Part shown: positions 1-8,182 of the stretch, piece after piece | Layout: every line of letters starts with the position of its first letter | Numbering within the stretch: position 1 is the first letter of the stretch | Assembly: GCF_000820705.1 (NCBI RefSeq) | Contig: NZ_CCXI01000141.1 | Location: forward strand, 29,156-93,155 | DNA: 64,000 nt | Direction: 5' to 3' | Source: Clostridium polynesiense | GTDB taxonomy: Bacteria > Bacillota > Clostridia > Clostridiales > Clostridiaceae | Position numbers and translations under genes: made by a program | The notes under the pieces: model-generated | Databases searched by the model: none | Seen by the model: the letters and a program-made list of their open reading frames with translations, nothing else | Told to the model about the DNA's origin: nothing

Positions 1-1484
1 TCGCTTACCGTGTTTAGTCCTGAAACCACTGAGTCCTGTACTACTATAGTACCAAAGTTCATCTTCATAGAACTGGTCATAATAGTATTATCCTGAATCT
101 TTTCTTCCTTTGCCTTCAGCACTTTCCCGTTTATCTTTAGCTCTCCGATGTTTTTTAAAAAATAGTTTAAAGGCTTTTCCATCTCGCTAAAATCAGAATT
201 TATTATAAACTGATTATTCTCAAGAGATACTGAAGATTTGCCCTGCATTTCAAGAAGCTTATTGTAATGTGAAAGTTTCATTATGCCCACTTCTAAGGTC
301 ATAAGCTTTTCAAGAAAATATTGATTTTTTATATCTTCAGTATCTCCCTTTAATAGTTTTCCATATGTGATACTTTTATCAGTATAATTAGCTGCACTAA
401 CATAGTCCTTTGCAATATTTTCAATGTTTATATTTTCTTTCTTAAAGGCTTCATATATACCTTTTACTGGAGTCCCTTCTCTGCTGATATATTCAACGCT
501 TGCATCATAGGGTGTAACAGCCTCCAAATCACCGGTTAAAACCTCTGCCATACCCATACCGGTGGAAATAGTTCCTATAGTTATAAGAAGCATTATACAG
601 ATTATAGTCATAGATATATATGTGGTATTGATTTTGCTGTTAATCTGACGAAGAACAAACATATTTAAATTTTTAAGATAGAGCTTTTTATTTGACTGTA
701 TAACCTTTAACAAAAAACCTGACAGTGACATAAAGAACAGCAGGGTTCCCAAGGAGCCTAGCAATATTGACATAGTAAATTCCATATCCACCGTCATCAT
801 TTTATTTTTTATGATTAAATAATAAGCAGCACCTAGACAGGCTATACCTATAATAAACAATATAACGGAGATCCAAAGCTTTCTTATTTTAAGTCTTTCA
901 TTTTTCCTGTTTGCATTTATAAGATCTATAAGCTTGTATTTTGATATAGCTATAGTGTTAAATATCATAATAAATATAAACATTATTCCAAAGTACATTA
1001 TGGATTTCCACAAAGCTTCCTGAGAAAATATAAACTCAAAGGTTTTTAACTTCACCTCAAAAATCTTAGCTGTAATTAAAGCCAATCCTTGAGAAGCAAA
1101 AATTCCTAAAGTAAGTCCCACAGCCAGGGACACCAGTCCTATAAAGAATGTTTCAACCATAAGAATCCGCGATATATGGCTTTTATCCATTCCCAAAGTC
1201 ATATATATTCCCAGTTCTCTTTTTCTTCTTTTGATTAAAAACCTATTGGCATAAATTATTAAAAAGCCAAGTACCACAGATATGAAAACAGAAATATATC
1301 CAATGGTTTTAGATAAATTTTTCAGTATCTGCCTTTGAGAAGTAGATATCTGAAGCATGGCCTGTTGAGATTCTATAGAGTTAAAAACATAAAATATACA
1401 AACACCAAAGGTTAAGGTCACAAAATAAATAGCATAATCTCTTATACTTCTTTTAACGTTTCTTAAGGATAGTTTATAATACAT
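1..1484 (-). CDS. BceB-like FtsX-family ABC transporter permease, C-terminus beyond window
   Basis: The frame is open from the ATG at 1482-1484 to the left edge, so about 494 N-terminal residues are visible and the C-terminus is missing. It begins MYYKLSLRNVKRSIRDY, the typical start of BceB/FtsX-like permeases, followed by a membrane segment and the family sequence LIKRRKRELGIYMTLGM (about residue 85-105). More membrane segments follow, then a long region predicted outside the membrane. Such permeases work with a BceA ATPase in sensing and resisting antimicrobial peptides. The start overlaps the ATPase stop by 11 bases, so the two are translationally coupled. The adjacent histidine kinase and response regulator complete a Bce module. 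The peptide recognised cannot be read from the sequence. Confidence 0.85.
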   Translation of the reverse strand, partial: MYYKLSLRNVKRSIRDYAIYFVTLTFGVCIFYVFNSIESQQAMLQISTSQRQILKNLSKTIGYISVFISVVLGFLIIYANRFLIKRRKRELGIYMTLGMDKSHISRILMVETFFIGLVSLAVGLTLGIFASQGLALITAKIFEVKLKTFEFIFSQEALWKSIMYFGIMFIFIMIFNTIAISKYKLIDLINANRKNERLKIRKLWISVILFIIGIACLGAAYYLIIKNKMMTVDMEFTMSILLGSLGTLLFFMSLSGFLLKVIQSNKKLYLKNLNMFVLRQINSKINTTYISMTIICIMLLITIGTISTGMGMAEVLTGDLEAVTPYDASVEYISREGTPVKGIYEAFKKENINIENIAKDYVSAANYTDKSITYGKLLKGDTEDIKNQYFLEKLMTLEVGIMKLSHYNKLLEMQGKSSVSLENNQFIINSDFSEMEKPLNYFLKNIGELKINGKVLKAKEEKIQDNTIMTSSMKMNFGTIVVQDSVVSGLNTVS

Positions 1485-2241
1485 TGCTGTTGTCACCTCC
1501 TAATAGAGTCACAACTTCGATTATCTTATTAAAAAATTCCTTGCGGGAATCCTTTCCTTTAATTATCTCATTAAATATTTTCCCATCCTTAATGAAGAGA
1601 ATTCTCTTGCAGTAACTTGCTGTAAAGGCATCATGAGTTACCATAAGAATCGTGGCATGGAATTCTTCATTTAACTTTGCAAAGCTTTCTAAAAGCATTC
1701 TGGAGGATTTTGAATCCAAGGCTCCCGTTGGCTCATCTGCTAATATCAAAGAAGGATTAGTAACTATTGCTCTTGCACTGGCTACCCTCTGTTTTTCTCC
1801 TCCTGATATCTCATAAGGATACTTATTTAAAACATTTGTTATTCCAAGCCTTTCCGCTACAACCTTTATCCTACTGTTTATTTCTCCTGCGGGAACTTTT
1901 AGTATAGTCAAAGCTAATGCTATATTTTCAAAGGCAGTTAATGTATCTAAAAGGTTAAAATCCTGAAAAATAAACCCAAGCTCCTCCCGTCTGAATCTGG
2001 ACAGCTTTTTAGAATTCATTTCCGTTATATCCTTTTCACCGATGTAAATATGCCCTGAGGTTACTGTGTCTATGGTAGAGATGCAGTTCAGCAGGGTGGT
2101 CTTTCCGCTTCCTGAAGCTCCCATTATTCCTATATACTCTCCCTTTTCCACCTGAAAGCTGATATTATCTACTGCTTTAGTAAGGTTTCCTTTATTTCCG
2201 TAATATTTTTCTATGTTTTCCACTTTTAAAACTGTACTCAT
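1474..2241 (-). CDS. BceA-like ABC transporter ATP-binding protein
   Basis: This is a 255-residue ABC ATPase with Walker A GASGSGKTT near residue 42, the signature SGGEKQR, Walker B LILADEPT and the switch histidine in VTHD. The length and the pairing with a large FtsX-type permease fit the MacB/BceA class, which energises peptide-detoxifying permeases rather than importers. The upstream sequence CAGGGAGGAATTAAAATG gives a good ribosome site. It lies 119 bases downstream of the histidine kinase, with an intrinsic terminator directly after the kinase stop, so it probably has its own promoter in the 2242-2340 gap, as in Bacillus bceAB. It overlaps the permease start. Confidence 0.9.
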   Translation of the reverse strand: MSTVLKVENIEKYYGNKGNLTKAVDNISFQVEKGEYIGIMGASGSGKTTLLNCISTIDTVTSGHIYIGEKDITEMNSKKLSRFRREELGFIFQDFNLLDTLTAFENIALALTILKVPAGEINSRIKVVAERLGITNVLNKYPYEISGGEKQRVASARAIVTNPSLILADEPTGALDSKSSRMLLESFAKLNEEFHATILMVTHDAFTASYCKRILFIKDGKIFNEIIKGKDSRKEFFNKIIEVVTLLGGDNSNVL

Positions 2242-2321
2242 TTTAATTCCTCCCTGTGATTAACTATCTATAGTCTAACTTCTTAAAAAATCCACTGCCA
2301 TAGCTTTAAGTTACATGAACC

Positions 2322-2335
2322 TTACAAATTCGTAA
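2322..2335. promoter_or_regulatory. candidate Bce-type response regulator dyad upstream of the ATPase gene
   Basis: TTACAAATTCGTAA is a short inverted repeat (TTAC-N6-GTAA), with a further TTACATG just beside it, in the gap between the kinase terminator and the ATPase gene. Bce-type regulators bind inverted repeats upstream of their transporter genes. The link is inferred from position and symmetry only; the match to a defined BceR consensus is not established. Confidence 0.3.
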
Positions 2336-2362
2336 TATAAAAAGGCGTGTTAGTCCACGCCT
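2335..2362 (-). terminator. intrinsic terminator after the histidine kinase gene
   Basis: On the minus strand AGGCGTG-N6-CACGCCT is followed by a T run. The stem overlaps the kinase stop codon. It would separate the regulator operon from the transporter operon. Confidence 0.7.
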
Positions 2363-3395
2363 ATGCATACATATTGCTTTTGGGAAATACTATTTCCACC
2401 ATAGTTCCTCGATTTTCTTTGGATTGAAGTTGTATATTAAGACCAAGCTTATCACAAAGCTTCCTGCATAAGTACAGTCCTAATCCTGTAGATTTGGCAG
2501 ATCTTCTTCCGTTTTCCCCGGTAAACCCTTTATCGAAGACTTTATTTAAATCTTTTTCAGGAATTCCTATTCCATTATCCTCCAGTAATAATGAAATACT
2601 GTTATCCTTTTCTAAGGCTCTTATCCTTATTTTTCGTCTTTCTGAAGGTATTATTCCTTCCTTTTCAGCGATTTTCATATATTTTATAGAATTGCTCAAA
2701 AGCTGACCTAGTATAAAATCAATCCACTTAACATCCGTAAACACAAAAACATCTAAATTTTCTGTTTCAATACTGATTTTTTCTTCTATTAATGTCTTAG
2801 AATTCTTCCTTATAACAGCATTAACTATATCCCTCAGACTTGATTTTTTAATTATATAATCCTTCTCCACTGTATTGCTTCTAGAATAATATAAAACTTG
2901 TTCAACAAAGCCTTCTATTTTAACAAGCTCTTCATTTAGACTTGAAGAAACAGTGCTTTTATTGTTTTCCAGTATAAGCCTGCTGGAGGCTATGGGGGTT
3001 TTTATTTCATGCACCCAGGTTTCAATATATTCTCTGTATTCCTGAGTACTAATTTTATATTTTGCAATTTCATCATTCATGGATTTATTACTTTCCTTAA
3101 GACATTCATGCAAAATCCTTCCCTCTAGAAACGCAGGAGGCTCTATAACTTCCTGAAGTAGATACTTCTTATCCAGATTCTTCATACTTTTTTCTAAGTT
3201 TCTATAAAAGCTATACTTGCTGGTAAACTCAATAATCAAAGCAGAAGAAAAAGCTGTAAAATACACTGCTGATACAAAGAATATAGTATAAAAATTAAGA
3301 TTTAAAAGATATAAAAGCATACTTACAAAAATAAGTGCACCTATATTTATAAAAATCCCTATAGATTTCTCCTTTAAAAAGTCCCATAAACTCAT
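2361..3395 (-). CDS. BceS-like intramembrane-sensing histidine kinase
   Basis: The 344-residue protein has two membrane segments within the first 55 residues, joined by only a few residues, and no extracellular sensor domain. This is the layout of intramembrane-sensing kinases. The phospho-acceptor histidine is in the HEIKTP motif near residue 129. The ATPase domain shows the N box (LSNSIKYM), the G1 box (DNGIGIP) and the G2 box (STGLGLYL). Kinases of this type sense flux through their partner BceAB transporter and phosphorylate the adjacent regulator. The start codon overlaps the response regulator stop by 4 bases, showing translational coupling in one operon. Confidence 0.9.
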   Translation of the reverse strand: MSLWDFLKEKSIGIFINIGALIFVSMLLYLLNLNFYTIFFVSAVYFTAFSSALIIEFTSKYSFYRNLEKSMKNLDKKYLLQEVIEPPAFLEGRILHECLKESNKSMNDEIAKYKISTQEYREYIETWVHEIKTPIASSRLILENNKSTVSSSLNEELVKIEGFVEQVLYYSRSNTVEKDYIIKKSSLRDIVNAVIRKNSKTLIEEKISIETENLDVFVFTDVKWIDFILGQLLSNSIKYMKIAEKEGIIPSERRKIRIRALEKDNSISLLLEDNGIGIPEKDLNKVFDKGFTGENGRRSAKSTGLGLYLCRKLCDKLGLNIQLQSKENRGTMVEIVFPKSNMYA

Positions 3396-4057
3396 ACTAA
3401 ATATCCCTGTCCTCGTTTTGTTATAAGATAATTATAAACTCCTATTTCCTCCAATTTCTTTCTAAGTCTGTTAATATTCACCGTTAATGTATTGTCATCT
3501 ACGAATTCATCAGACTGCCAGAGATCATTCATGATTTCGTCCCTGGGCAGAATAACTCCGCTATTTTTTATGAGAAGATTAAGTATTCTAAGCTCATTTT
3601 TGGTAAGCTCTACCTCTTTACCTTCATAACTTGCTGTACTTTTAGACAAATCTAATGTTACACCTTTATGAGTAAGAGTTTTTATAGTATCCATATTATA
3701 GGCTCTCTTAAGCAGTGAAGAAATCCTGGCAAGAAGTATTTGAGTATTGTAAGGCTTAGTTATAAAGTCATCTGCACCAAGATTCATGCTCATAAGCTCA
3801 TCCATTTCGCTATCCCTGCTGGTTACCACAATTATAGGTATATGAGATTTTTTTCGAATCTCCCTGCATACATGATAACCATCAAAAAAAGGCAGATTAA
3901 TATCAAGTAATACAAGCTGAGCATCGCTCTTCAGCACTTCCTCTACAATATTTTCAAATTCTTTAGATTCTATACACTTATATCCATATCTCTTAAGAAG
4001 AGTCATCAATTCAGTTTTAATTTTCAAATCGTCTTCCACAACAAAAATAGTCTGCAT
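3392..4057 (-). CDS. OmpR/BceR-type response regulator
   Basis: The receiver domain has the acidic pocket VVEDD, the phospho-acceptor aspartate in LLDINLPFFDG (about residue 52) and the conserved lysine in ITKPYN. A winged-helix DNA-binding domain follows, ending in ITKRGQGYLV. I chose the ATG at 4055-4057 (221 residues) because GGAGG lies 5 bases upstream. An upstream in-frame TTG at 4082-4084 would put that ribosome site inside the coding region. It is the first gene of the regulator-kinase pair and probably controls the transporter genes downstream. Confidence 0.9.
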   Translation of the reverse strand: MQTIFVVEDDLKIKTELMTLLKRYGYKCIESKEFENIVEEVLKSDAQLVLLDINLPFFDGYHVCREIRKKSHIPIIVVTSRDSEMDELMSMNLGADDFITKPYNTQILLARISSLLKRAYNMDTIKTLTHKGVTLDLSKSTASYEGKEVELTKNELRILNLLIKNSGVILPRDEIMNDLWQSDEFVDDNTLTVNINRLRKKLEEIGVYNYLITKRGQGYLV

Positions 4058-4160
4058 AACTACCTCCATTACCTCTTTATCCAACTTAATATTTACTTTA
4101 CAAAATCATTATATAATAACCTCTAAACAGAATACAGTCCATATAAGCTATTACTAAGAA

Positions 4161-4186
4161 TGTCACTTGTCAGGTGCCTGGCACCT
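4161..4186. repeat. palindromic repeat family A, copy 1
   Basis: TGTCACTTGTC is followed directly by the palindrome AGGTGCCTGGCACCT. The same two modules recur at 14156-14213 and 46867-46913 in other arrangements. This copy lies between two divergently oriented genes, so it is not an ordinary terminator for either. Confidence 0.7.
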
Positions 4187-4187
4187 A

Positions 4188-4210
4188 GTTGTAAATATTC
4201 CGTTTACAAC
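4188..4210. promoter_or_regulatory. inverted repeat, possible operator upstream of the response regulator gene
   Basis: GTTGTAAA and TTTACAAC form an 8-bp perfect inverted repeat separated by 7 bases, about 130 bases upstream of the response regulator start. The half-site resembles the TTACAAA arm at 2322-2335, so both may be read by the same regulator. This is inference from symmetry and position. Confidence 0.3.
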
Positions 4211-4287
4211 AGCGGTTTCACTGATATTATCGGATTACAAATAGTATAATATTTTCAATAACACATTAAATAAGGAGGTTTTTCCAT

Positions 4288-4620
4288 ATGAATATAAATG
4301 CTATTGGTGCTTTATTTATTCTTTTTGTCATACTTTCTTTATTTGGAGCTGCAGGTACACTTCTCCTGTTTACGGTTAAAAGCGAAAAAGCATCAGATAT
4401 TTTAATGATTGTTATGGCTTTATTTGCTATACTTATAGCCTTTTTATCCTCCAGCGGCCAGCCTGATAATTATGTTCTGCAAAGGATAATAGCCTGGGGT
4501 ATAGGACTTTTAAGCCTAGGCGGATTAATCTTTAGATTTATCTTTAAGAAACCTCAGTTCATTGATAAATTACTTATAGCCTTATCAGTAATAGTAGGAT
4601 TGTTGTATCTATTTTCTTAA
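4288..4620 (+). CDS. small four-helix membrane protein, unknown function
   Basis: This is a 110-residue protein made almost entirely of four hydrophobic segments, roughly residues 5-28, 37-55, 66-87 and 93-109, with short charged loops. It has no signal-peptide cleavage site and no catalytic motif that I recognise. The start is supported by AAGGAGGTTTTTCCAT directly upstream. It stands alone, divergent from the Bce-type regulator operon and convergent with asnA. I do not recognise the family. A link to the Bce module is possible only on the grounds of position. Confidence 0.65.
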   Translation: MNINAIGALFILFVILSLFGAAGTLLLFTVKSEKASDILMIVMALFAILIAFLSSSGQPDNYVLQRIIAWGIGLLSLGGLIFRFIFKKPQFIDKLLIALSVIVGLLYLFS

Positions 4621-4633
4621 AGGTACTGCATAA

Positions 4634-4662
4634 GCTTTTATGGAATTATTATTTATAAAAGC
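4634..4662 (+). terminator. weak hairpin between the small membrane protein gene and asnA
   Basis: GCTTTTAT and ATAAAAGC form an 8-bp stem in the gap between convergent genes. The downstream T content is poor on both strands, so termination efficiency is doubtful. Confidence 0.35.
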
Positions 4663-4715
4663 GCTATATCTTTCCCTATATAACTTAATCAAATATGTTA
4701 TTCTTATAATTGAGT

Positions 4716-5732
4716 TTATAGCAGTACTATCCCCCTTCTTTCGCAGCTTTCAATTATATCTTCAGGCCATATTCCAGCCTGAACCTCTCCTATATGAGCC
4801 TTTCTTAGAAAGAACATGCATATCCTGGATTGCCCTATTCCTCCCCCTATGGTATAAGGAAGCTTACCCTCAAGAACTGCTTTATGATATTCTAAAGCAG
4901 CCCTGTCTTCACAGCCTGAAGCCTTCAGCTGGGATCTAAGGACCTTCTCATCAACCCTTACTCCCATGGAGGAAACTTCAAAGGCTTTCTTAAGCACAGG
5001 ATTCCAGAATATTATATCTCCGTTTAAGCTCCAATCATCATAGTCCGGAGCTCTTCCATCGTGCTTTTCTCCTGAGTCCAGCACTTCTCCTATCTTCATT
5101 ATGAATACAGCTCCCTGTTCCTCTGCTATTTTGTCCTCTCGCTCCTTTGAAGTAATAGAAGGATATCTATCTTCTAATTCCTGAGAGGTTATGAAAAATA
5201 TCTTTCTAGGAAGTATTTCTTCAAACTGGGGATACAATTCAGTGACAAGAGCTTCTGTAGACTTAAAAACTTCATATATTCTGTTAACTGTCTTTATTAA
5301 TATTTCTTCATTTCTCTCTTCTTTATCTATTACCTTTTCCCAATCCCATTGATCCACATATAAAGAATGAGTATCATCTAAATCTTCATCCCTTCTTATG
5401 GCATTCATGTCTGTATAAAGACCTTCCCCTGCTTTAAACTTATACCTTCCTAAAGCAATTCTCTTCCATTTTGCAAGGGATTGTACGACCTCAATAGCTC
5501 CTTCTTCTATGGATTTAGCATCAAAAGCAACAGGCCTTTCTACTCCATTTAGGTTATCATTAAGACCTTTTCCGCTTCTTACGAGTATAGGAGCAGATAC
5601 TCTAATTAAATTTAATTTTTTTGAAAGCTCATCTTCAAAATAGTCCTTAATCACTTTTATAGCTATTTCCGTCTCAATTAAATTAAGGGTAGGACTATAT
5701 CCTTCGGTTATTGTCTTCATATGTTTTTCCAC
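4716..5732 (-). CDS. asnA: aspartate--ammonia ligase
   Basis: AsnA makes asparagine from aspartate, ammonia and ATP in the cytoplasm. The 338-residue length matches the family, a class II aminoacyl-tRNA-synthetase-like fold. Recognisable segments are RVSAPILVRSGKGLNDNLNG near residue 43-62, YVDQWDWE, and the C-terminal GGGIGQSRICMFFL. I kept the GTG start at 5730-5732, which has GGGAGAG upstream; an ATG four codons inside is the alternative. The gene stands alone behind a T-box leader whose specifier triplet is AAC (asparagine), so expression should rise when tRNA-Asn is uncharged. The regulation independently supports the identity. Confidence 0.95.
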   Translation of the reverse strand: MEKHMKTITEGYSPTLNLIETEIAIKVIKDYFEDELSKKLNLIRVSAPILVRSGKGLNDNLNGVERPVAFDAKSIEEGAIEVVQSLAKWKRIALGRYKFKAGEGLYTDMNAIRRDEDLDDTHSLYVDQWDWEKVIDKEERNEEILIKTVNRIYEVFKSTEALVTELYPQFEEILPRKIFFITSQELEDRYPSITSKEREDKIAEEQGAVFIMKIGEVLDSGEKHDGRAPDYDDWSLNGDIIFWNPVLKKAFEVSSMGVRVDEKVLRSQLKASGCEDRAALEYHKAVLEGKLPYTIGGGIGQSRICMFFLRKAHIGEVQAGIWPEDIIESCERRGIVLL

Positions 5733-5773
5733 ATCTCATCTCTCCCTGCTATGAATTACTATATTTTAAAAAT

Positions 5774-5805
5774 AAAAAAACCCTTCATCCTGTAAGGGAC
5801 GAAAG
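5774..5805 (-). terminator. T-box regulated intrinsic terminator upstream of asnA
   Basis: On the minus strand CCTTTCGTCC pairs with GGATGAAGG and is followed by seven T residues. It lies directly after the T-box sequence, which can pair with the terminator's 5' side to form the antiterminator. Confidence 0.85.
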
Positions 5806-6065
5806 GCTGTTTCTTTCCGCGGTACCACCCTGATTAGCATAAAGAGCTCACTTAACACAGTACGGAAGCTAAGTTCGATACTGGTCAGCTTTTAACAGTG
5901 CTGCTCCGTCTGAGTCTACTTTCCTTTAGGATTTCGGTCAGATACTTAGAGATGTTCTTCACTTTAAATTCCATTACCGGTCTTTCACCCTCACCGGCTC
6001 GCTTAAATTTCCCTTAAAGCTACTCTTCTCTTCATAGTATTTATACTGTTTATGGCTTTTAATAA
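5774..6065 (-). promoter_or_regulatory. T-box leader, asparagine-specific
   Basis: The conserved T-box AGGGTGGTACCGCGG is at 5818-5832 on the minus strand. Upstream is a stem I region beginning with GAAGAGAAGAGTAGC. A candidate specifier triplet AAC lies at 5954-5956, followed by A, as expected for pairing with the tRNA-Asn anticodon and U33. The leader ends in the terminator at 5774-5805. Uncharged tRNA-Asn should promote antitermination into asnA. Confidence 0.92.
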
Positions 6066-6187
6066 TTATTTTCATTCTATAAAACCAGGAATTTTATTTA
6101 ACATTCGCATAAGTTAATGGTTTCCTATCATTATATTTCATCACTTTAATACAGTCAAGTGAATCTTTTCTTAAGATTTTATCTATA

Positions 6188-6216
6188 TTGACAAGGGAAT
6201 TTTATAATATTATAAT
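6188..6216 (+). promoter_or_regulatory. perfect consensus sigma-A promoter for a candidate small RNA
   Basis: TTGACA at 6188-6193 and TATAAT at 6211-6216 are separated by exactly 17 bases. No annotated plus-strand gene follows, but an intrinsic terminator lies about 90 bases downstream. Confidence 0.7.
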
Positions 6217-6222
6217 TTTGTT

Positions 6223-6309
6223 ACCGATAAACTAAATATAATTATTTACTACTGTGTATGCAGTTCAGAACCATGGCTTTAGCAGCAGCTGGTGCCATGG
6301 TCTTTTTTT
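6223..6309 (+). ncRNA. candidate small RNA of about 87 nt
   Basis: The predicted transcript runs from about 7 bases after a perfect consensus promoter to the T run of a strong hairpin at 6270-6309. No ribosome site or convincing reading frame is present. The only small frame (ATG near 6258) lacks a Shine-Dalgarno sequence and reads through the terminator. It lies in the gap between the asnA leader and the 3' end of btuD, convergent with btuD. It could be a trans-acting sRNA or an antisense 3'-end regulator of the vitamin B12 operon; neither is shown by the sequence. Confidence 0.5.
6270..6309 (+). terminator. intrinsic terminator of the candidate small RNA
   Basis: ACCATGGC at 6270-6277 pairs with GCCATGGT at 6294-6301, with partial inner pairing, followed by seven T residues on the plus strand. 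On the minus strand no T run follows, so it is oriented for plus-strand transcription. Confidence 0.75.
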
Positions 6310-6319
6310 ATATATATGG

Positions 6320-7099
6320 CTATAAATTTACTATGGGTATTATATAGGGGCTTCCATTTGAAGTGTTTCTTATTATATCTACATCTATATCATACACTCT
6401 TTTTATATTTGATTTGGTTATTACCTTTGAAGGCTCCCCTTTATCAATTATGCTTCCCTTTTCTACAAGTATTATTTCATCGCTGTATAGGGAGGCAAGG
6501 TTCAAATCATGCATAACTGCTATGACAGTAACATCTTTTTTAAGGCTTTTAAATATATTTAAGAAACCAAGCTGATGCTGAATATCCAAATGAGAAGTAG
6601 GTTCATCCAATAAAATAATATCTGTATCCTGACATAAGGCTCTGGCAGCTATAACCCTCTGCTGCTCTCCACCGCTTAGGCTGGTTATCAGCTTATCCTT
6701 TATCTCCCAGGTGGAGGTAAGCCTCATAACCCTTTCTGCTATATCTTTATCCTCTTCGTTATAGTCTTCAAATCTCCTTTTAAAAGGAGTTCTTCCCATA
6801 AGCACTATATCATAGGCTGTAAATTCATACTCTATATTTATATTCTGAGGCACTACTGCCAATTTTTTAGATATTTCTTTATTGGATATTTTAAATATAT
6901 CCTTATTTTCTATAAATACCGTACCTTTTACTACAGATAACATTTTGCTTATATTTTTAAGCAGGGTTGTTTTTCCAGAGCCGTTAGGCCCGATTATAGA
7001 ATAGAACTTTCCCTTTTCAAAGTTAATGCTTATGTCTTTAAGTACAGGATTACTTCCGTAGCTAAAGAATAGTTTATTTATCTGTACAGATGCTTCCAT
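6320..7099 (-). CDS. btuD: cobalamin/corrinoid ABC transporter ATP-binding protein
   Basis: This 259-residue ATPase of the FecE/BtuD class has Walker A GPNGSGKTT (near residue 37), signature LSGGEQQR, Walker B IILLDEPT and a VMHD switch. FecE-type ATPases serve iron-siderophore or corrinoid importers. The corrinoid assignment comes from its place as the last gene of a riboswitch-headed operon with btuF, btuC, cobT and cobD. It starts 2 bases after the permease stop, with GGGTGGTG as ribosome site inside the permease end. A haem or siderophore role is less likely given the context. Confidence 0.85.
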   Translation of the reverse strand: MEASVQINKLFFSYGSNPVLKDISINFEKGKFYSIIGPNGSGKTTLLKNISKMLSVVKGTVFIENKDIFKISNKEISKKLAVVPQNINIEYEFTAYDIVLMGRTPFKRRFEDYNEEDKDIAERVMRLTSTWEIKDKLITSLSGGEQQRVIAARALCQDTDIILLDEPTSHLDIQHQLGFLNIFKSLKKDVTVIAVMHDLNLASLYSDEIILVEKGSIIDKGEPSKVITKSNIKRVYDIDVDIIRNTSNGSPYIIPIVNL

Positions 7100-7101
7100 A
7101 G

Positions 7102-8148
7102 CTACACCACCCTCTTTTTATACTTTAAAAATAAGAATATGAAATATGGTGATCCGATGAGTGCTGTTACTGCACCTACCGGAAGTTCTGCTGAAGGAAG
7201 TACGCTTCTTGCCAGAGTATCTGAAAATAAGAGGAACATAGCTCCCCCTAAGGCTGAAAAAGGGATAAGGTGCTTATGATTAGGTCCAAGCATCATCCTA
7301 AGCATATGAGGTATCAAAAGCCCAACAAAACCTATCACCCCGGAAAAGGCAACACAGGCAGCCACTATTAATGAGGAAACTACCACTATTATCTTTTTAA
7401 CCTTCTCAACTTCTATCCCCATGCTTTTAGCGGACTCGTCTCCTGTAAGCATTAGATTTAAATCCCTGTAAAATAGATATATTATGAATATTCCTATGAG
7501 TATAAAAGGAGTTGTTACTATTATCTGCCTCCAATTAGAGGTATTTAAGTCTCCTAAAGTCCAAAAAACTATCTTTTCCACCTTGTTGTGGTTAAATACC
7601 ATAAGTATGGATAAAGCTGAGGAAAGGAGAAAACTTACCGCTATTCCTGCTAAAAGAAGGTTTATAGTAGGTATCTTATTTCCTACCCTTGCAATATTAT
7701 ATACAAGAAAAGCTGTAAAAAGGGATCCGGCAAAAGCAAAAACCGTAACCATACTGAAAGAAAATAAACTTTCTCCAACTTTAAGAACTATGGCCAAAGC
7801 GGCTCCCAAGGCTCCTCCGGAAGATATCCCAAGCACATAGGGATCTGCCATAGGATTTTTAAATACCGCCTGAAATGCCACTCCTACCACTGCAAGACCT
7901 GCTCCTACCATCGCTGCCATGATTATTCTGGGAAGTCTTATTTTATATATGATTAAGGAATGAGCACCAGAAACCTGTGCATTTATTTCCTCACTAAATA
8001 GGCCCAGGGGCTTTATAAGAGCTATAAAAGCCTGCTTAAAGCTTATATCCGCAGTCCCTAAGGCAATAGAGGTTACTATCATTATAAAAAATATAAATAA
8101 AAGCACTAAAAAAAACTTTTTTCTGTTGCTCTGAATCAGCTTAATCAT
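7102..8148 (-). CDS. btuC: cobalamin/corrinoid ABC transporter permease (FecCD family)
   Basis: This 348-residue polytopic protein has the usual FecCD/BtuC size and about ten membrane segments. Family sequences include KIRLPRIIMAAMVGAGLA near residue 68, the stretch NPMADPYVLGISSGGALGA, and GFVGLLIPHMLRM, which contains the coupling helix that meets the ATPase. It forms the membrane channel of the importer with BtuD and receives substrate from BtuF. The gene lies between btuF and btuD, 34 bases after btuF. Confidence 0.9.
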   Translation of the reverse strand: MIKLIQSNRKKFFLVLLFIFFIMIVTSIALGTADISFKQAFIALIKPLGLFSEEINAQVSGAHSLIIYKIRLPRIIMAAMVGAGLAVVGVAFQAVFKNPMADPYVLGISSGGALGAALAIVLKVGESLFSFSMVTVFAFAGSLFTAFLVYNIARVGNKIPTINLLLAGIAVSFLLSSALSILMVFNHNKVEKIVFWTLGDLNTSNWRQIIVTTPFILIGIFIIYLFYRDLNLMLTGDESAKSMGIEVEKVKKIIVVVSSLIVAACVAFSGVIGFVGLLIPHMLRMMLGPNHKHLIPFSALGGAMFLLFSDTLARSVLPSAELPVGAVTALIGSPYFIFLFLKYKKRVV

Positions 8149-8182
8149 ATAAATTCCTCATTTTCTATATTAAATATACTTA

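Noticed and set aside
6258..6350. Small hydrophobic frame inside the candidate sRNA, possibly a toxin peptide
   Set aside because: No ribosome site before the ATG, and the frame reads through the strong terminator, so a transcript ending there could not encode it.
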